Assembly (NCBI RefSeq): GCF_050908995.1
Contig: NW_027484979.1
Location: 1-64,000 of the forward strand
DNA from: Andrena cerasifolii
Taxonomy: Eukaryota > Arthropoda > Insecta > Hymenoptera > Andrenidae
DNA length: 64,000 nt
Direction: 5' to 3'
Both the position numbers and the translations under genes were made by a program. Within the stretch, counting starts at the first letter, position 1. Each line of letters begins with the position of its first letter. Below are positions 38,216 through 52,118 of the stretch, piece by piece. The notes under the pieces were generated by a model. It did no database searches, had not been told where the DNA came from, and saw only the letters and a list, made by a program, of their open reading frames with translations.

Positions 38216-39700
38216 GTGTATTCTCGAAATTTTCGCCAGATTTTGGCCAATATATCAGGAGAACATGAAGTCAAAAGAGGTATACTAAATTTCAGCTTCA
38301 TAGGCATCGCCTTAAAGTTGCAAATCAGAGGCGCAGGCCTTTCAAGAGGCGTTCGAAAATTCTGCGTGTCTTCGTTAAACAGTCACTGTCTCGAAACATC
38401 TGCGCCACTTCTCGCTCTTTGATTTGCTCTCCGGAGACGTTACTTTGTGCCATCATTTTCGACGGCATATTCTCCTGTTACAAAGCCCAATTTTGTGCAT
38501 TCTGAAAATTTTCGCCAGATTTTGGCCAATATATCAGGAGAAAATGAAGTGGAAAGAGGTATACTAAATTTCAGCTTCAAAGGCATCGCCTTAAAGTTGC
38601 AAATCAGAGGCGCAGGCCTTTCAAGAGGCGTTCGAAAATTCTGCGTGTCTTCCTTAAACAGTCACTGTCTAGAAACATCTGCGCCACTTCTCGCTCTTTG
38701 ATTTGCTCTCCGGAGACGTTACATTGTGCCATCTCTTTCGACGGCATATTCTCCTGTTACAAAGCCCAATTTTGTGCATTCTGAAAATTTTCGCCAGATT
38801 TTGGCCTATATATCAGGAGAACATGAAGTCAAAAGTGGTATACTAAATTTCAGCTTCATAGGCATCGCCTTAAAGTTGCAAATAAGAGGCGCAGGCCTTT
38901 CAAGAGGCGTTCGAAAATTGTGCGACTCTTCGTTAAACAGTCACTGTCTCGAAACATCTGCGCCACATCTCGCTCATTGATTTGCCCTCCGGAGACGTTA
39001 CTTTGTGCCATCTCTTTCGAGGGCATGTTCTCCTGTTACAAAGCCCAAATTTGTGCATTCTGAAAATTTTCGCCAGATTTTGGCCAATATATCAGGAGAA
39101 CATGAAGTTGAAAGAGGTATACTAAATTTCAGCTTCAAAGGCATCGCCTTAAAGTTGCAAATCAGAGGCGCAGGCCTTTCAAGAGGCGTTCGAAAATTCT
39201 GCGTGTCTTCGTTAAACAGTCACTGTCTCGAAACATCTGCGCCATTTCTCGCTCTTTGATTTGCTCTCCGGAGACGTTACTTTGTGCCATCTCTTTCGAC
39301 GGCATATTCTCCTGTTACAAAGCCCAATTTTGTGCATTCTGAAAATTTTCGCTAGATTTTGTCCAATATATCAGGAGAACATGAAGTGGAAAGAGGTATA
39401 CTAAATTTCAGCTTCAAATGCATCGCTTAAAAGTATCAAATCAGAGGCGCAGGACTTTCAAGTGGCGTTCGAAAATTCTGCGTCTCTTCGTTAATCAGTC
39501 ACTGTCTCGAAATATCTGCGCCACATCTCGCTCTTTGATTTGCTCTCCGGAGACGTTACTTTGTGCCATCTCTTTCGAGGGCATGTTCTCCTGTTACAAA
39601 GCCCAATTTTGTGCATTCTGAAAATTTTCGCTAGATTTTGTCCAATATATCAGGAGAACATGAAGTGGAAAGAGGTATACTAAATTTCAGCTTCAAAGGC
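38216..39700 (+). repeat. Five-unit block, partner of 41285-42769
   Basis: The segment matches 41285-42769 at an offset of 3,069 bases (11 units). Shared rare variants are CATCATTTTCGACGG, TGTCTAGAAAC (38668 and 41737), CCTATATATCAGG with AAAAGTGG, and CCCAAATTTG. It ends inside the chimeric unit at 39619. Confidence 0.77.
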
Positions 39701-39897
39701 ATCGCCTTAAACTTGCAATTAAGAGGCGCAGGCCTTTCAAGGGGCGTTCGAAAATTGTGCGTCTCTTCGTTAAACAGTCACTGTCTCGAAACACCTGCGC
39801 CACTTCTCGCTCTTTCGTTTGCTGTCCGGAGACGTTATATTGTTCCATCTCTTTCGACGGCATGTTCTCGTGTTATAAAGCTCAATTTTGTGTATTC
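39619..39897 (+). repeat. Chimeric unit 143
   Basis: The left part (CGCTAGATTTTGTCC and ATGAAGTGG) matches the unit at 42688. The right part (GCCTTAAACTTGC, CAAGGGGCG and CTTTCGTTTGC) matches the unit at 43246. The switch lies between about 39668 and 39700. The offset to the later copy changes from 11 to 13 units here, as expected for loss of two units by in-register unequal exchange. Confidence 0.75.
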
Positions 39898-40734
39898 TCG
39901 AAATTTTCGCCAGATTTTGGCCAATATATCAGGAGAAAATGAATTGGAAAGAGGTATACTAAATTTCAGCTTCAAAGGCATCGCCTTAAAGTTGCAAATA
40001 AGAGGCGCAGGCCTTTCAAGAGGCGTTCGAAAATTCTGCGTCTCGTTGTTAAACAATCACTGTCTCGAAACACCTGCGCCACTTCTCGCTCTTTGATTTG
40101 CTCTCCGGAAACGTTACTTTGTGCCATCTCTTTCGACGGCATGTTCTCCTGTTACAAAGCCCAATTTTGTGCATTCTGAAAATTTTCGCCAGATTGTGGC
40201 CAATATATCAGGATAACATGAAGTGGAAAGAGGTATACTAAATTTCAGCTTCAAAGGCATCGCCTTAAAGTTGCAAATCAGAGGCGCAGGCCTTTCAAGA
40301 GGCGTTCGAAAATTCTGTGTGTCTCCGTTAAACAGTCACTGTCTCGAAACATCTGCGCCACTTCTCGCTCTTTGATTTGCTCTCCGGAGACGTTACTTTG
40401 TGCCATCTCTTTCGACGGCATATTCTCCTGTTACAAAGCCCAATTTTGTGCATTCTGAAAATTTTCGCTATATTTTGTCCAATATATCAGGAGAACATGA
40501 AGTGGAAAGAGGTATACTAAATTTCAGCTTCAAAGGCATCGCTTAAAAGTATCAAATCAGAGGCGCAGGACTTTCAAGAGGCGTTCGAAAATTGTGCGAC
40601 TCTTCGTTAAACAGTCACTGTCTCGAAACATCTGCGCCACTTCTCGCTCATTGATTTGCCATCCGGAGACGTTACTTTGTGCCATCTCTTTCGACGGCAT
40701 GTTCTCCTATTACAAAGCCCAGTTTTGTGCATTC

Positions 40735-41013
40735 TGAAAATTTTCGTCTGATTTTGGCCAATATATCAGGAGAACATGAAGTCGAAAGAGGTATACTAAA
40801 TTTCAGCGTCAAATGCATCGCCTTAAAGTTGCAAGTAAGAGGCGCAGGCCTTTCAAGAGGCGTTCGAAAATTCTGCGTCTCGTTGTTAAACAATCACTGT
40901 CTCGAAACACCTGCGCCACTTCTCGCTCTTTGATTTGCTCTCCAGAGACGTTACTTTGTTCCATCTCTTTCGACGGCATGTTGTCCTGTTACAAAGCACA
41001 ATTTTGTGTATTC
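40735..41013 (+). repeat. Chimeric unit 147
   Basis: The left end (CGTCTGATTTTGGCC) matches the unit at 36271 and its relative near 50779. From about 40770 on (CAGGAGAACATGAAGTCG, CAGCGTCAAATGC) it matches the unit at 44641. The switch lies within unit positions of about 16-37. Length is unchanged. Confidence 0.73.
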
Positions 41014-44000
41014 TCGAAATTTTCGCCAGATTTTGGCCAATATATCAGGAGAAAATGAAGTGGAAAGAGGTATACTAAATTTCAGATTCAAAGGCATCGC
41101 CTTAAAGTTGCAAATCGGAGGCGCAGGCCTTTCAAGAGGCGTTCGAAAATTCTGCGTCTCGTTGTTAAACAATCACTGTCTCGAAACACCTGCGCCACTT
41201 CTCGCTCTTTGATTTGCTCTCCAGAGACGTTACTTTGTTCCATCTCTTTCGACGGCATGTTGTCCTGTTACAAAGCACAATTTTGTGTATTCTCGAAATT
41301 TTCGCCAGATTTTGGCCAATATATCAGGAGAACATGAAGTCAAAAGAGGTATACTAAATTTCAGCTTCATAGGCATCGCCTTAAAGTTGCAAATCAGAGG
41401 CGCAGGCCTTTCAAGAGGCGTTCGAAAATTCTGCGTGTCTTCGTTAAACAGTCACTGTCTCGAAACATCTGCGCCACTTCTCGCTCTTTGATTTGCTCTC
41501 CGGAGACGTTACTTTGTGCCATCATTTTCGACGGCATATTCTCCTGTTACAAAGCCCAATTTTGTGCATTCTGAAAATTTTCGCCAGATTTTGGCCAATA
41601 TATCAGGAGAAAATGAAGTGGAAAGAGGTATACTAAATTTCAGCTTCAAAGGCATCGCCTTAAAGTTGCAAATCAGAGGCGCAGGCCTTTCAAGAGGCGT
41701 TCGAAAATTCTGCGTGTCTTCCTTAAACAGTCACTGTCTAGAAACATCTGCGCCACTTCTCGCTCTTTGATTTGCTCTCCGGAGACGTTACATTGTGCCA
41801 TCTCTTTCGACGGCATATTCTCCTGTTACAAAGCCCAATTTTGTGCATTCTGAAAATTTTCGCCAGATTTTGGCCTATATATCAGGAGAACATGAAGTCA
41901 AAAGTGGTATACTAAATTTCAGCTTCATAGGCATCGCCTTAAAGTTGCAAATAAGAGGCGCAGGCCTTTCAAGAGGCGTTCGAAAATTGTGCGACTCTTC
42001 GTTAAACAGTCACTGTCTCGAAACATCTGCGCCACATCTCGCTCATTGATTTGCCCTCCGGAGACGTTACTTTGTGCCATCTCTTTCGAGGGCATGTTCT
42101 CCTGTTACAAAGCCCAAATTTGTGCATTCTGAAAATTTTCGCCAGATTTTGGCCAATATATCAGGAGAACATGAAGTTGAAAGAGGTATACTAAATTTCA
42201 GCTTCAAAGGCATCGCCTTAAAGTTGCAAATCAGAGGCGCAGGCCTTTCAAGAGGCGTTCGAAAATTCTGCGTGTCTTCGTTAAACAGTCACTGTCTCGA
42301 AACATCTGCGCCATTTCTCGCTCTTTGATTTGCTCTCCGGAGACGTTACTTTGTGCCATCTCTTTCGACGGCATATTCTCCTGTTACAAAGCCCAATTTT
42401 GTGCATTCTGAAAATTTTCGCTAGATTTTGTCCAATATATCAGGAGAACATGAAGTGGAAAGAGGTATACTAAATTTCAGCTTCAAATGCATCGCTTAAA
42501 AGTATCAAATCAGAGGCGCAGGACTTTCAAGTGGCGTTCGAAAATTCTGCGTCTCTTCGTTAATCAGTCACTGTCTCGAAATATCTGCGCCACATCTCGC
42601 TCTTTGATTTGCTCTCCGGAGACGTTACTTTGTGCCATCTCTTTCGAGGGCATGTTCTCCTGTTACAAAGCCCAATTTTGTGCATTCTGAAAATTTTCGC
42701 TAGATTTTGTCCAATATATCAGGAGAACATGAAGTGGAAAGAGGTATACTAAATTTCAGCTTCAAATGCATCGCTTAAAAGTATCAAATCAGAGGCGCAG
42801 GACTTTCAAGAGGCATTCGAAAATTGTGTGACCCTTCGTTAAACAGTCACTGTCTCGAAACATCTGCGCCACTTCTCGCTCTTTGATTTGCTCTCCGGAG
42901 ACGTTACATTGTGCCATCTCTTTCGACGGCATATTCTCCTGTTACAAAGCCCAATTTTGTGCATTCTGAAAATTTTTGCTAGATTTTGTCCAATATATCA
43001 GGAGACCATGAAGCGGAAAGAGGTATACTAAATTTCAGCTTCAAAGGCATCGCTTAAAAGTATCAAATCAGAGGCGCAGGCCTTTCAAGAGGCGTTCGAA
43101 AATTGTGCGACTCTTCGGTAAACAGTCACTGTCTCGAAACATCTGCGCCACTTCTCGCTCATTGATTTGCCCTCCGGAGACGTTACTTTGTGCCATCTCT
43201 TTCGAGGGCATGTTCTCCTGTTACAAAGCCCAATTTTGTGCATTCTGAAAATTTTCGCCAGATTTTGGCCAATATATCAGGAGAACATGAAGTTGAAAGA
43301 GGTATACTAAATTTCAGCTTCAAAGGCATCGCCTTAAACTTGCAATTAAGAGGCGCAGGCCTTTCAAGGGGCGTTCGAAAATTGTGCGTCTCTTCGTTAA
43401 ACAGTCACTGTCTCGAAACACCTGCGCCACTTCTCGCTCTTTCGTTTGCTGTCCGGAGACGTTATATTGTTCCATCTCTTTCGACGGCATGTTCTCGTGT
43501 TATAAAGCTCAATTTTGTGTATTCTCGAAATTTTCGCCAGATTTTGGCCAATATATCAGGAGAAAATGAATTGGAAAGAGGTATACTAAATTTCAGCTTC
43601 AAAGGCATCGCCTTAAAGTTGCAAATAAGAGGCGCAGGCCTTTCAAGAGGCGTTCGAAAATTCTGCGTCTCGTTGTTAAACAATCACTGTCTCGAAACAC
43701 CTGCGCCACTTCTCGCTCTTTGATTTGCTCTCCGGAAACGTTACTTTGTGCCATCTCTTTCGACGGCATGTTCTCCTGTTACAAAGCCCAATTTTGTGCA
43801 TTCTGAAAATTTTCGCCAGATTGTGGCCAATATATCAGGATAACATGAAGTGGAAAGAGGTATACTAAATTTCAGCTTCAAAGGCATCGCCTTAAAGTTG
43901 CAAATCAGAGGCGCAGGCCTTTCAAGAGGCGTTCGAAAATTCTGTGTGTCTTCGTTAAACAGTCACTGTCTCGAAACATCTGCGCCACTTCTCGCTCTTT

Positions 44001-44321
44001 GATTTGCTCTCCGGAGACGTTACTTTGTGCCATCTCTTTCGACGGCATATTCTCCTGTTACAAAGCCCAATTTTGTGCATTCTGAAAATTTTCGCTATAT
44101 TTTGTCCAATATATCAGGAGAACATGAAGTGGAAAGAGGTATACTAAATTTCAGCTTCAAAGGCATCGCTTAAAAGTATCAAATCAGAGGCGCAGGACTT
44201 TCAAGAGGCGTTCGAAAATTGTGCGACTCTTCGTTAAACAGTCACTGTCTCGAAACATCTGCGCCACTTCTCGCTCATTGATTTGCCATCCGGAGACGTT
44301 ACTTTGTGCCATCTCTTTCGA

Positions 44322-47300
44322 CGGCATGTTCTCCTATTACAAAGCCCAATTTTGTGCATTCTGAAAATTTTCGTCTGATGTTGGCCAATATATCAGGATA
44401 AAATGAAGTGGAAAGAGGTATACTAAATTTTAGCTTCAAAGGCATCGCCTTAAAGTTGCAAATAAGAGGCGCAGGCCTTTCAAGAGGCTTTCGAAAATTG
44501 TGCGTCTCTTCGTGAAACAGTCACTGTCTCGAAACACCTGCGCCACTTCTCGCTCTTTGATTTGCTCTCCGGAGACATTACTTTGTTCCATCTCTTTCGA
44601 CGGCATATTCTCCTGTTACAAAGCACAATTTTGTGTATTCTCGAAATTTTCGCCAGATTTTGGCCAATATATCAGGAGAACATGAAGTCGAAAGAGGTAT
44701 ACTAAATTTCAGCGTCAAATGCATCGCCTTAAAGTTGCAAGTAAGAGGCGCAGGCCTTTCAAGAGGCGTTCGAAAATTCTGCGTCTCGTTGTTAAACAAT
44801 CACTGTCTCGAAACACCTGCGCCACTTCTCGCTCTTTGATTTGCTCTCCAGAGACGTTACTTTGTTCCATCTCTTTCGACGGCATGTTGTCCTGTTACAA
44901 AGCACAATTTTGTGTATTCTCGAAATTTTCGCCAGATTTTGGCCAATATATCAGGAGAAAATGAAGTGGAAAGAGGTATACTAAATTTCAGATTCAAAGG
45001 CATCGCCTTAAAGTTGCAAATCGGAGGCGCAGGCCTTTCAAGAGGCGTTCGAAAATTCTGCGTCTCGTTGTTAAACAATCACTGTCTCGAAACACCTGCG
45101 CCACTTCTCGCTCTTTGATTTGCTCTCCAGAGACGTTACTTTGTTCCATCTCTTTCGACGGCATGTTGTCCTGTTACAAAGCACAATTTTGTGTATTCTC
45201 GAAATTTTCGCCAGATTTTGGCCAATATATCAGGAGAACATGAAGTCAAAAGAGGTATACTAAATTTCAGCTTCATAGGCATCGCCTTAAAGTTGCAAAT
45301 CAGAGGCGCAGGCCTTTCAAGAGGCGTTCGAAAATTCTGCGTGTCTTCGTGAAACAGTCACTGTCTCGAAACACCTGCGCCACTTCTCGCTCTTTGATTT
45401 GCTCTCCGGAGACATTACTTTGTTCCATCTCTTTCGACGGCATATTCTCCTGTTACAAAGCACAATTTTGTGTATTCTCGAAATTTTCGCCAGATTTTGG
45501 CCAATATATCAGGAGAACATGAAGTCGAAAGAGGTATACTAAATTTCAGCGTCAAATGCATCGCCTTAAAGTTGCAAGTAAGAGGCGCAGGCCTTTCAAG
45601 AGGCGTTCGAAAATTCTGCGTCTCGTTGTTAAACAATCACTGTCTCGAAACACCTGCGCCACTTCTCGCTCTTTGATTTGCTCTCCAGAGACGTTACTTT
45701 GTTCCATCTCTTTCGACGGCATGTTGTCCTGTTACAAAGCACAATTTTGTGTATTCTCGAAATTTTCGCCAGATTTTGGCCAATATATCAGGAGAAAATG
45801 AAGTGGAAAGAGGTATACTAAATTTCAGATTCAAAGGCATCGCCTTAAAGTTGCAAATCGGAGGCGCAGGCCTTTCAAGAGGCGTTCGAAAATTCTGCGT
45901 CTCGTTGTTAAACAATCACTGTCTCGAAACACCTGCGCCACTTCTCGCTCTTTGATTTGCTCTCCAGAGACGTTACTTTGTTCCATCTCTTTCGACGGCA
46001 TGTTGTCCTGTTACAAAGCACAATTTTGTGTATTCTCGAAATTTTCGCCAGATTTTGGCCAATATATCAGGAGAACATGAAGTCAAAAGAGGTATACTAA
46101 ATTTCAGCTTCATAGGCATCGCCTTAAAGTTGCAAATCAGAGGCGCAGGCCTTTCAAGAGGCGTTCGAAAATTCTGCGTGTCTTCGTTAAACAGTCACTG
46201 TCTCGAAACATCTGCCCCACTTCTCGCTCTTTGAGTTGCTCTCCGGAGACGTTACTTTGTTCCATCTCTTTCGACGGCATGTTCTCCTGTTACAAAGCCC
46301 AATTCTGTGCATTCTGAAAATTTTCGCCAGATTTTGGTCAATATATCAGGAGAAAATGAAGTGGAAAGAGGTATACTAAATTTCAGCTTCAAAGGCATCG
46401 CCTTAAAGTTGCAAATAAGAGGGGCAGGCCTTTCAAGAGACGTTCGAAAATTCTGCGTCTCTTCGTTAATCAGTCACTGTCTCGAAACATCTGCGCCACA
46501 TCTCGCTCTTTGATTTGCTCTCCGGAGACGTTACTTTGTGCCATCTCTTTCGACTGCATGTTCTCCTATTACAAAGCCCAATTTTGTGCATTCTGAAAAT
46601 TTTCGCCTGATTTTGGCCAATATATCAGGATAAAATGAAGTGGAAAGAGGTATACTAAATTTTAGCTTCAAAGGCATCGCCTTAAAGTTGCAAATAAGAG
46701 GCGCAGGCCTTTCAAGAGGCTTTCGAAAATTGTGCGTCTCTTCGTGAAACAGTCACTGTCTCGAAACACCTGCGCCACTTCTCGCTCTTTGATTTGCTCT
46801 CCGGAGACATTACTTTGTTCCATCTCTTTCGACGGCATATTCTCCTGTTACAAAGCCCAATTTTGTGTATTCTCGAAATTTTCGCCAGATTTTGGCCAAT
46901 ATATCAGGAGAAAATGAAGTGGAAAGAGGTATACTAAATTTCAGATTCAAAGGCATCGCCTTAAAGTTGCAAATCGGAGGCGCAGGCCTTTCAAGAGGCG
47001 TTCGAAAATTCTGCGTGTCTTCGTTAAACAGTCACTGTCTCGAAACATCTGCGCCACTTCTCGCTCTTTGATTTGCTCTCCGGAGACGTTACGTTGTGCC
47101 ATCATTTTCGACGGCATGTTCTCCTGTTACAAAGCCCAATTTTGTGCATTCTGAAAATTTTCGCCAGATTTTGGCCAATATATCAGGAGAACATGAAGTC
47201 GAAAGAGGTATACTAAATTTCAGCTTCAAATGCATCGCCTTAAAGTTGCAAATATGAGGCACAGGCCTTTCAAGAGGCGTTCGAAAATTCTGCGTCTCGT

Positions 47301-48637
47301 TGTTAAACAATCACTGTCTCGAAACACCTGCGCCACTTCTCGCTCTTTGATTTGCTCTCCAGAGACGTTACTTTGTTCCATCTCTTTCGACGGCATGTTG
47401 TCCTGTTACAAAGCCCAATTTTGTGTATTCTCGAAATTTTCGCCAGATTTTGGCCAATATATCAGGAGAACATGAAGTCGAAAGAGGTATACTAAATTTC
47501 AGCTTCAAATGCATCGCCTTAAAGTTGCAAGTAAGAGGCGCAGGCCTTTCAAGAGGCGTTCGAAAATTCTGCGTCTCGTTGTTAAACAATCACTGTCTCG
47601 AAACACCTGCGCCACTTCTCGCTCTTTGATTTGCTCTCCAGAGACGTTGCTTTGTTCCATCTCTTTCGACGGCATGTTGTCCTGTTACAAAGCACAATTT
47701 TGTGTATTCTCGAAATTTTCGCCAGATTTTGGCCAATATATCAGGAGAAAGTGAAGTGGAAAGAGGTATACTAAATTTCAGCTTCAAAGGCATCGCCTTA
47801 AAGTTGCAAATCGGAGGCGCAGGCCTTTCAAGAGGCGTTCGAAAATTCTGCGTGTCTTCGTTAAACAATCACTGTCTCGAAACACCTGCGCCACTTCTCG
47901 CTCTTTCGTTTGCTGTCCGGAGACGTTATATTGTTCCATCTCTTTCGACGGCATGTTCTCCTGTTATAAAGCTCAATTTTGTGTATTCTCGAAATTTTCG
48001 CCAGATTTTGGCCAATATATCAGGAGAAAATGAATTGGAAAGAGGTATACTAAATTTCAGCTTCAAAGGCATCGCCTTAAAGTTGCAAATCAGAGGCGCA
48101 GGCCTTTCAAGAGGCGTTCGAAAATTCTGCGTGTCTTCCTTAAACAGTCACTGTCTAGAAACATCTGCGCCACTTCTCGCTCTTTGATTTGCTCTCCGGA
48201 GACGTTACATTGTGCCATCTCTTTCGACGGCATATTCTCCTGTTACAAAGCCCAATTTTGTGCATTCTGAAAATTTTCGCCAGATTTTGGCCTATATATC
48301 AGGAGAACATGAAGTCAAAAGTGGTATACTAAATTTCAGCTTCATAGGCATCGCCTTAAAGTTGCAAATAAGAGGCGCAGGCCTTTCAAGAGGCGTTCGA
48401 AAATTGTGCGACTCTTCGTTAAACAGTCACTGTCTCGAAACATCTGCGCCACTTCTCGCTCATTGATTTGCCCTCCGGAGACGTTACTTTGTGCCATCTC
48501 TTTCGAGGGCATGTTCTCCTGTTACAAAGCCCAAATTTGTGCATTCTGAAAATTTTCGCCAGATTTTGGCCAATATATCAGGAGAACATGAAGTTGAAAG
48601 AGGTATACTAAATTTCAGCTTCAAAGGCATCGCCTTA
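44322..48637 (+). repeat. Fifteen-unit block, copy B
   Basis: This is the partner of 30930-35245. It carries the third occurrence of the 12-unit block core, including AATATGAGGCACAGG at 47253 and GAAAGTGAAG at 47747. The region just upstream, from about 43190, matches 35099 onward instead (offset 29 units), so this copy lies in a different left context from copy A. Confidence 0.8.
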
Positions 48638-49577
48638 AAGTTGCAAATCAGAGGCGCAGGCCTTTCAAGAGGCGTTCGAAAATTCTGCGTGTCTTCGTTA
48701 AACAGTCACTGTCTCGAAACATCTGCGCCATTTCTCGCTCTTTGATTTGCTCTCCGGAGACGTTACTTTGTGCCATCTCTTTCGACGGCATATTCTCCTG
48801 TTACAAAGCCCAATTTTGTGCATTCTGAAAATTTTCGCTAGATTTTGTCCAATATATCAGGAGAACATGAAGTGGAAAGAGGTATACTAAATTTCAGCTT
48901 CAAATGCATCGCTTAAAAGTATCAAATCAGAGGCGCAGGACTTTCAAGTGGCGTTCGAAAATTCTGCGTCTCTTCGTTAATCAGTCACTGTCTCGAAATA
49001 TCTGCGCCACATCTCGCTCTTTGATTTGCTCTCCGGAGACGTTACTTTGTGCCATCTCTTTCGAGGGCATGTTCTCCTGTTACAAAGCCCAATTTTGTGC
49101 ATTCTGAAAATTTTCGCTAGATTTTGTCCAATATATCAGGAGAACATGAAGTGGAAAGAGGTATACTAAATTTCAGCTTCAAATGCATCGCTTAAAAGTA
49201 TCAAATCAGAGGCGCAGGACTTTCAAGAGGCATTCGAAAATTGTGTGACCCTTCGTTAAACAGTCACTGTCTCGAAACATCTGCGCCACTTCTCGCTCTT
49301 TGATTTGCTCTCCGGAGACGTTACATTGTGCCATCTCTTTCGACGGCATATTCTCCTGTTACAAAGCCCAATTTTGTGCATTCTGAAAATTTTTGCTAGA
49401 TTTTGTCCAATATATCAGGAGACCATGAAGTGGAAAGAGGTATACTAAATTTCAGCTTCAAATGCATCGCTTAAAAGTATCAAATCAGAGGCGCAGGACT
49501 TTCAAGAGGCATTCGAAAATTGTGTGACCCTTCGTTAAACAGTCACTGTCTCGAAACATCTGCGCCACTTCCCGCTC

Positions 49578-52118
49578 TTTGATTTGCCCTCCGGAGACGT
49601 TACTTTGTGCCATCTCTTTCGAGGGCATGTTCTCCTGTTACAAAGCCCAATTTTGTGCATTCTGAAAATTTTCGCCAGATTTTGGCCAATATATCAGGAG
49701 AACATGAAGTTGAAAGAGGTATACTAAATTTCAGCTTCAAAGGCATCGCCTTAAACTTGCAATTAAGAGGCGCAGGCCTTTCAAGGGGCGTTCGAAAATT
49801 GTGCGTCTCTTCGTTAAACAGTCACTGTCTCGAAACACCTGCGCCACTTCTCGCTCTTTCGTTTGCTGTCCGGAGACGTTATATTGTTCCATCTCTTTCG
49901 ACGGCATGTTCTCGTGTTATAAAGCTCAATTTTGTGTATTCTCGAAATTTTCGCCAGATTTTGGCCAATATATCAGGAGAAAATGAATTGGAAAGAGGTA
50001 TACTAAATTTCAGCTTCAAAGGCATCGCCTTAAAGTTGCAAATAAGAGGCGCAGGCCTTTCAAGAGGCGTTCGAAAATTCTGCGTCTCGTTGTTAAACAA
50101 TCACTGTCTCGAAACACCTGCGCCACTTCTCGCTCTTTGATTTGCTCTCCGGAAACGTTACTTTGTGCCATCTCTTTCGACGGCATGTTCTCCTGTTACA
50201 AAGCCCAATTTTGTGCATTCTGAAAATTTTCGCCAGATTGTGGCCAATATATCAGGATAACATGAAGTGGAAAGAGGTATACTAAATTTCAGCTTCAAAG
50301 GCATCGCCTTAAAGTTGCAAATCAGAGGCGCAGGCCTTTCAAGAGGCGTTCGAAAATTCTGTGTGTCTTCGTTAAACAGTCACTGTCTCGAAACATCTGC
50401 GCCACTTCTCGCTCTTTGATTTGCTCTCCGGAGACGTTACTTTGTGCCATCTCTTTCGACGGCATATTCTCCTGTTACAAAGCCCAATTTTGTGCATTCT
50501 GAAAATTTTCGCTATATTTTGTCCAATATATCAGGAGAACATGAAGTGGAAAGAGGTATACTAAATTTCAGCTTCAAAGGCATCGCTTAAAAGTATCAAA
50601 TCAGAGGCGCAGGACTTTCAAGAGGCGTTCGAAAATTGTGCGACTCTTCGTTAAACAGTCACTGTCTCGAAACATCTGCGCCACTTCTCGCTCATTGATT
50701 TGCCATCCGGAGACGTTACTTTGTGCCATCTCTTTCGACGGCATGTTCTCCTATTACAAAGCCCAGTTTTGTGCATTCTGAAAATTTTCGTCTGATTTTG
50801 GCCAATATATCAGGATAAAATGAAGTGGAAAGAGGTATACTAAATTTTAGCTTCAAAGGCATCGCCTTAAAGTTGCAAATAAGAGGCGCAGGCCTTTCAA
50901 GAGGCTTTCGAAAATTGTGCGTCTCTTCGTGAAACAGTCACTGTCTCGAAACACCTGCGCCACTTCTCGCTCTTTGATTTGCTCTCCGGAGACATTACTT
51001 TGTTCCATCTCTTTCGACGGCATATTCTCCTGTTACAAAGCACAATTTTGTGTATTCTCGAAATTTTCGCCAGATTTTGGCCAATATATCAGGAGAACAT
51101 GAAGTCGAAAGAGGTATACTAAATTTCAGCGTCAAATGCATCGCCTTAAAGTTGCAAGTAAGAGGCGCAGGCCTTTCAAGAGGCGTTCGAAAATTCTGCG
51201 TCTCGTTGTTAAACAATCACTGTCTCGAAACACCTGCGCCACTTCTCGCTCTTTGATTTGCTCTCCAGAGACGTTACTTTGATCCATCTCTTTCGACGGC
51301 ATGTTGTCCTGTTACAAAGCACAATTTTGTGTATTCTCGAAATTTTCGCCAGATTTTGGCCAATATATCAGGAGAAAATGAAGTGGAAAGAGGTATACTA
51401 AATTTCAGATTCAAAGGCATCGCCTTAAAGTTGCAAATCGGAGGCGCAGGCCTTTCAAGAGGCGTTCGAAAATTCTGCGTCTCGTTGTTAAACAATCACT
51501 GTCTCGAAACACCTGCGCCACTTCTCGCTCTTTGATTTGCTCTCCAGAGACGTTACTTTGTTCCATCTCTTTCGACGGCATGTTGTCCTGTTACAAAGCA
51601 CAATTTTGTGTATTCTCGAAATTTTCGCCAGATTTTGGCCAATATATCAGGAGAACATGAAGTCAAAAGAGGTATACTAAATTTCAGCTTCATAGGCATC
51701 GCCTTAAAGTTGCAAATCAGAGGCGCAGGCCTTTCAAGAGGCGTTCGAAAATTCTGCGTGTCTTCGTTAAACAGTCACTGTCTCGAAACATCTGCGCCAC
51801 TTCTCGCTCTTTGATTTGCTCTCCGGAGACGTTACTTTGTGCCATCATTTTCGACGGCATATTCTCCTGTTACAAAGCCCAATTTTGTGCATTCTGAAAA
51901 TTTTCGCCAGATTTTGGCCAATATATCAGGAGAAAATGAAGTGGAAAGAGGTATACTAAATTTCAGCTTCAAAGGCATCGCCTTAAAGTTGCAAATAAGA
52001 GGGGCAGGCCTTTCAAGAGACGTTCGAAAATTCTGCGTGTCTTCGTTAAACAGTAACTGTCTCGAAACATCAGCCCCACTTCTCGCTCTTTGAGTTGCTC
52101 TCCGGAGACGTTACTTTG
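49578..52118 (+). repeat. Nine-unit block, copy 2
   Basis: This is the partner of 35070-37610. The first part also matches 43190-44300 at an offset of 6,417 bases (23 units). Just upstream, at 49571, there is a private CTTCCCGCTC change. Confidence 0.77.
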
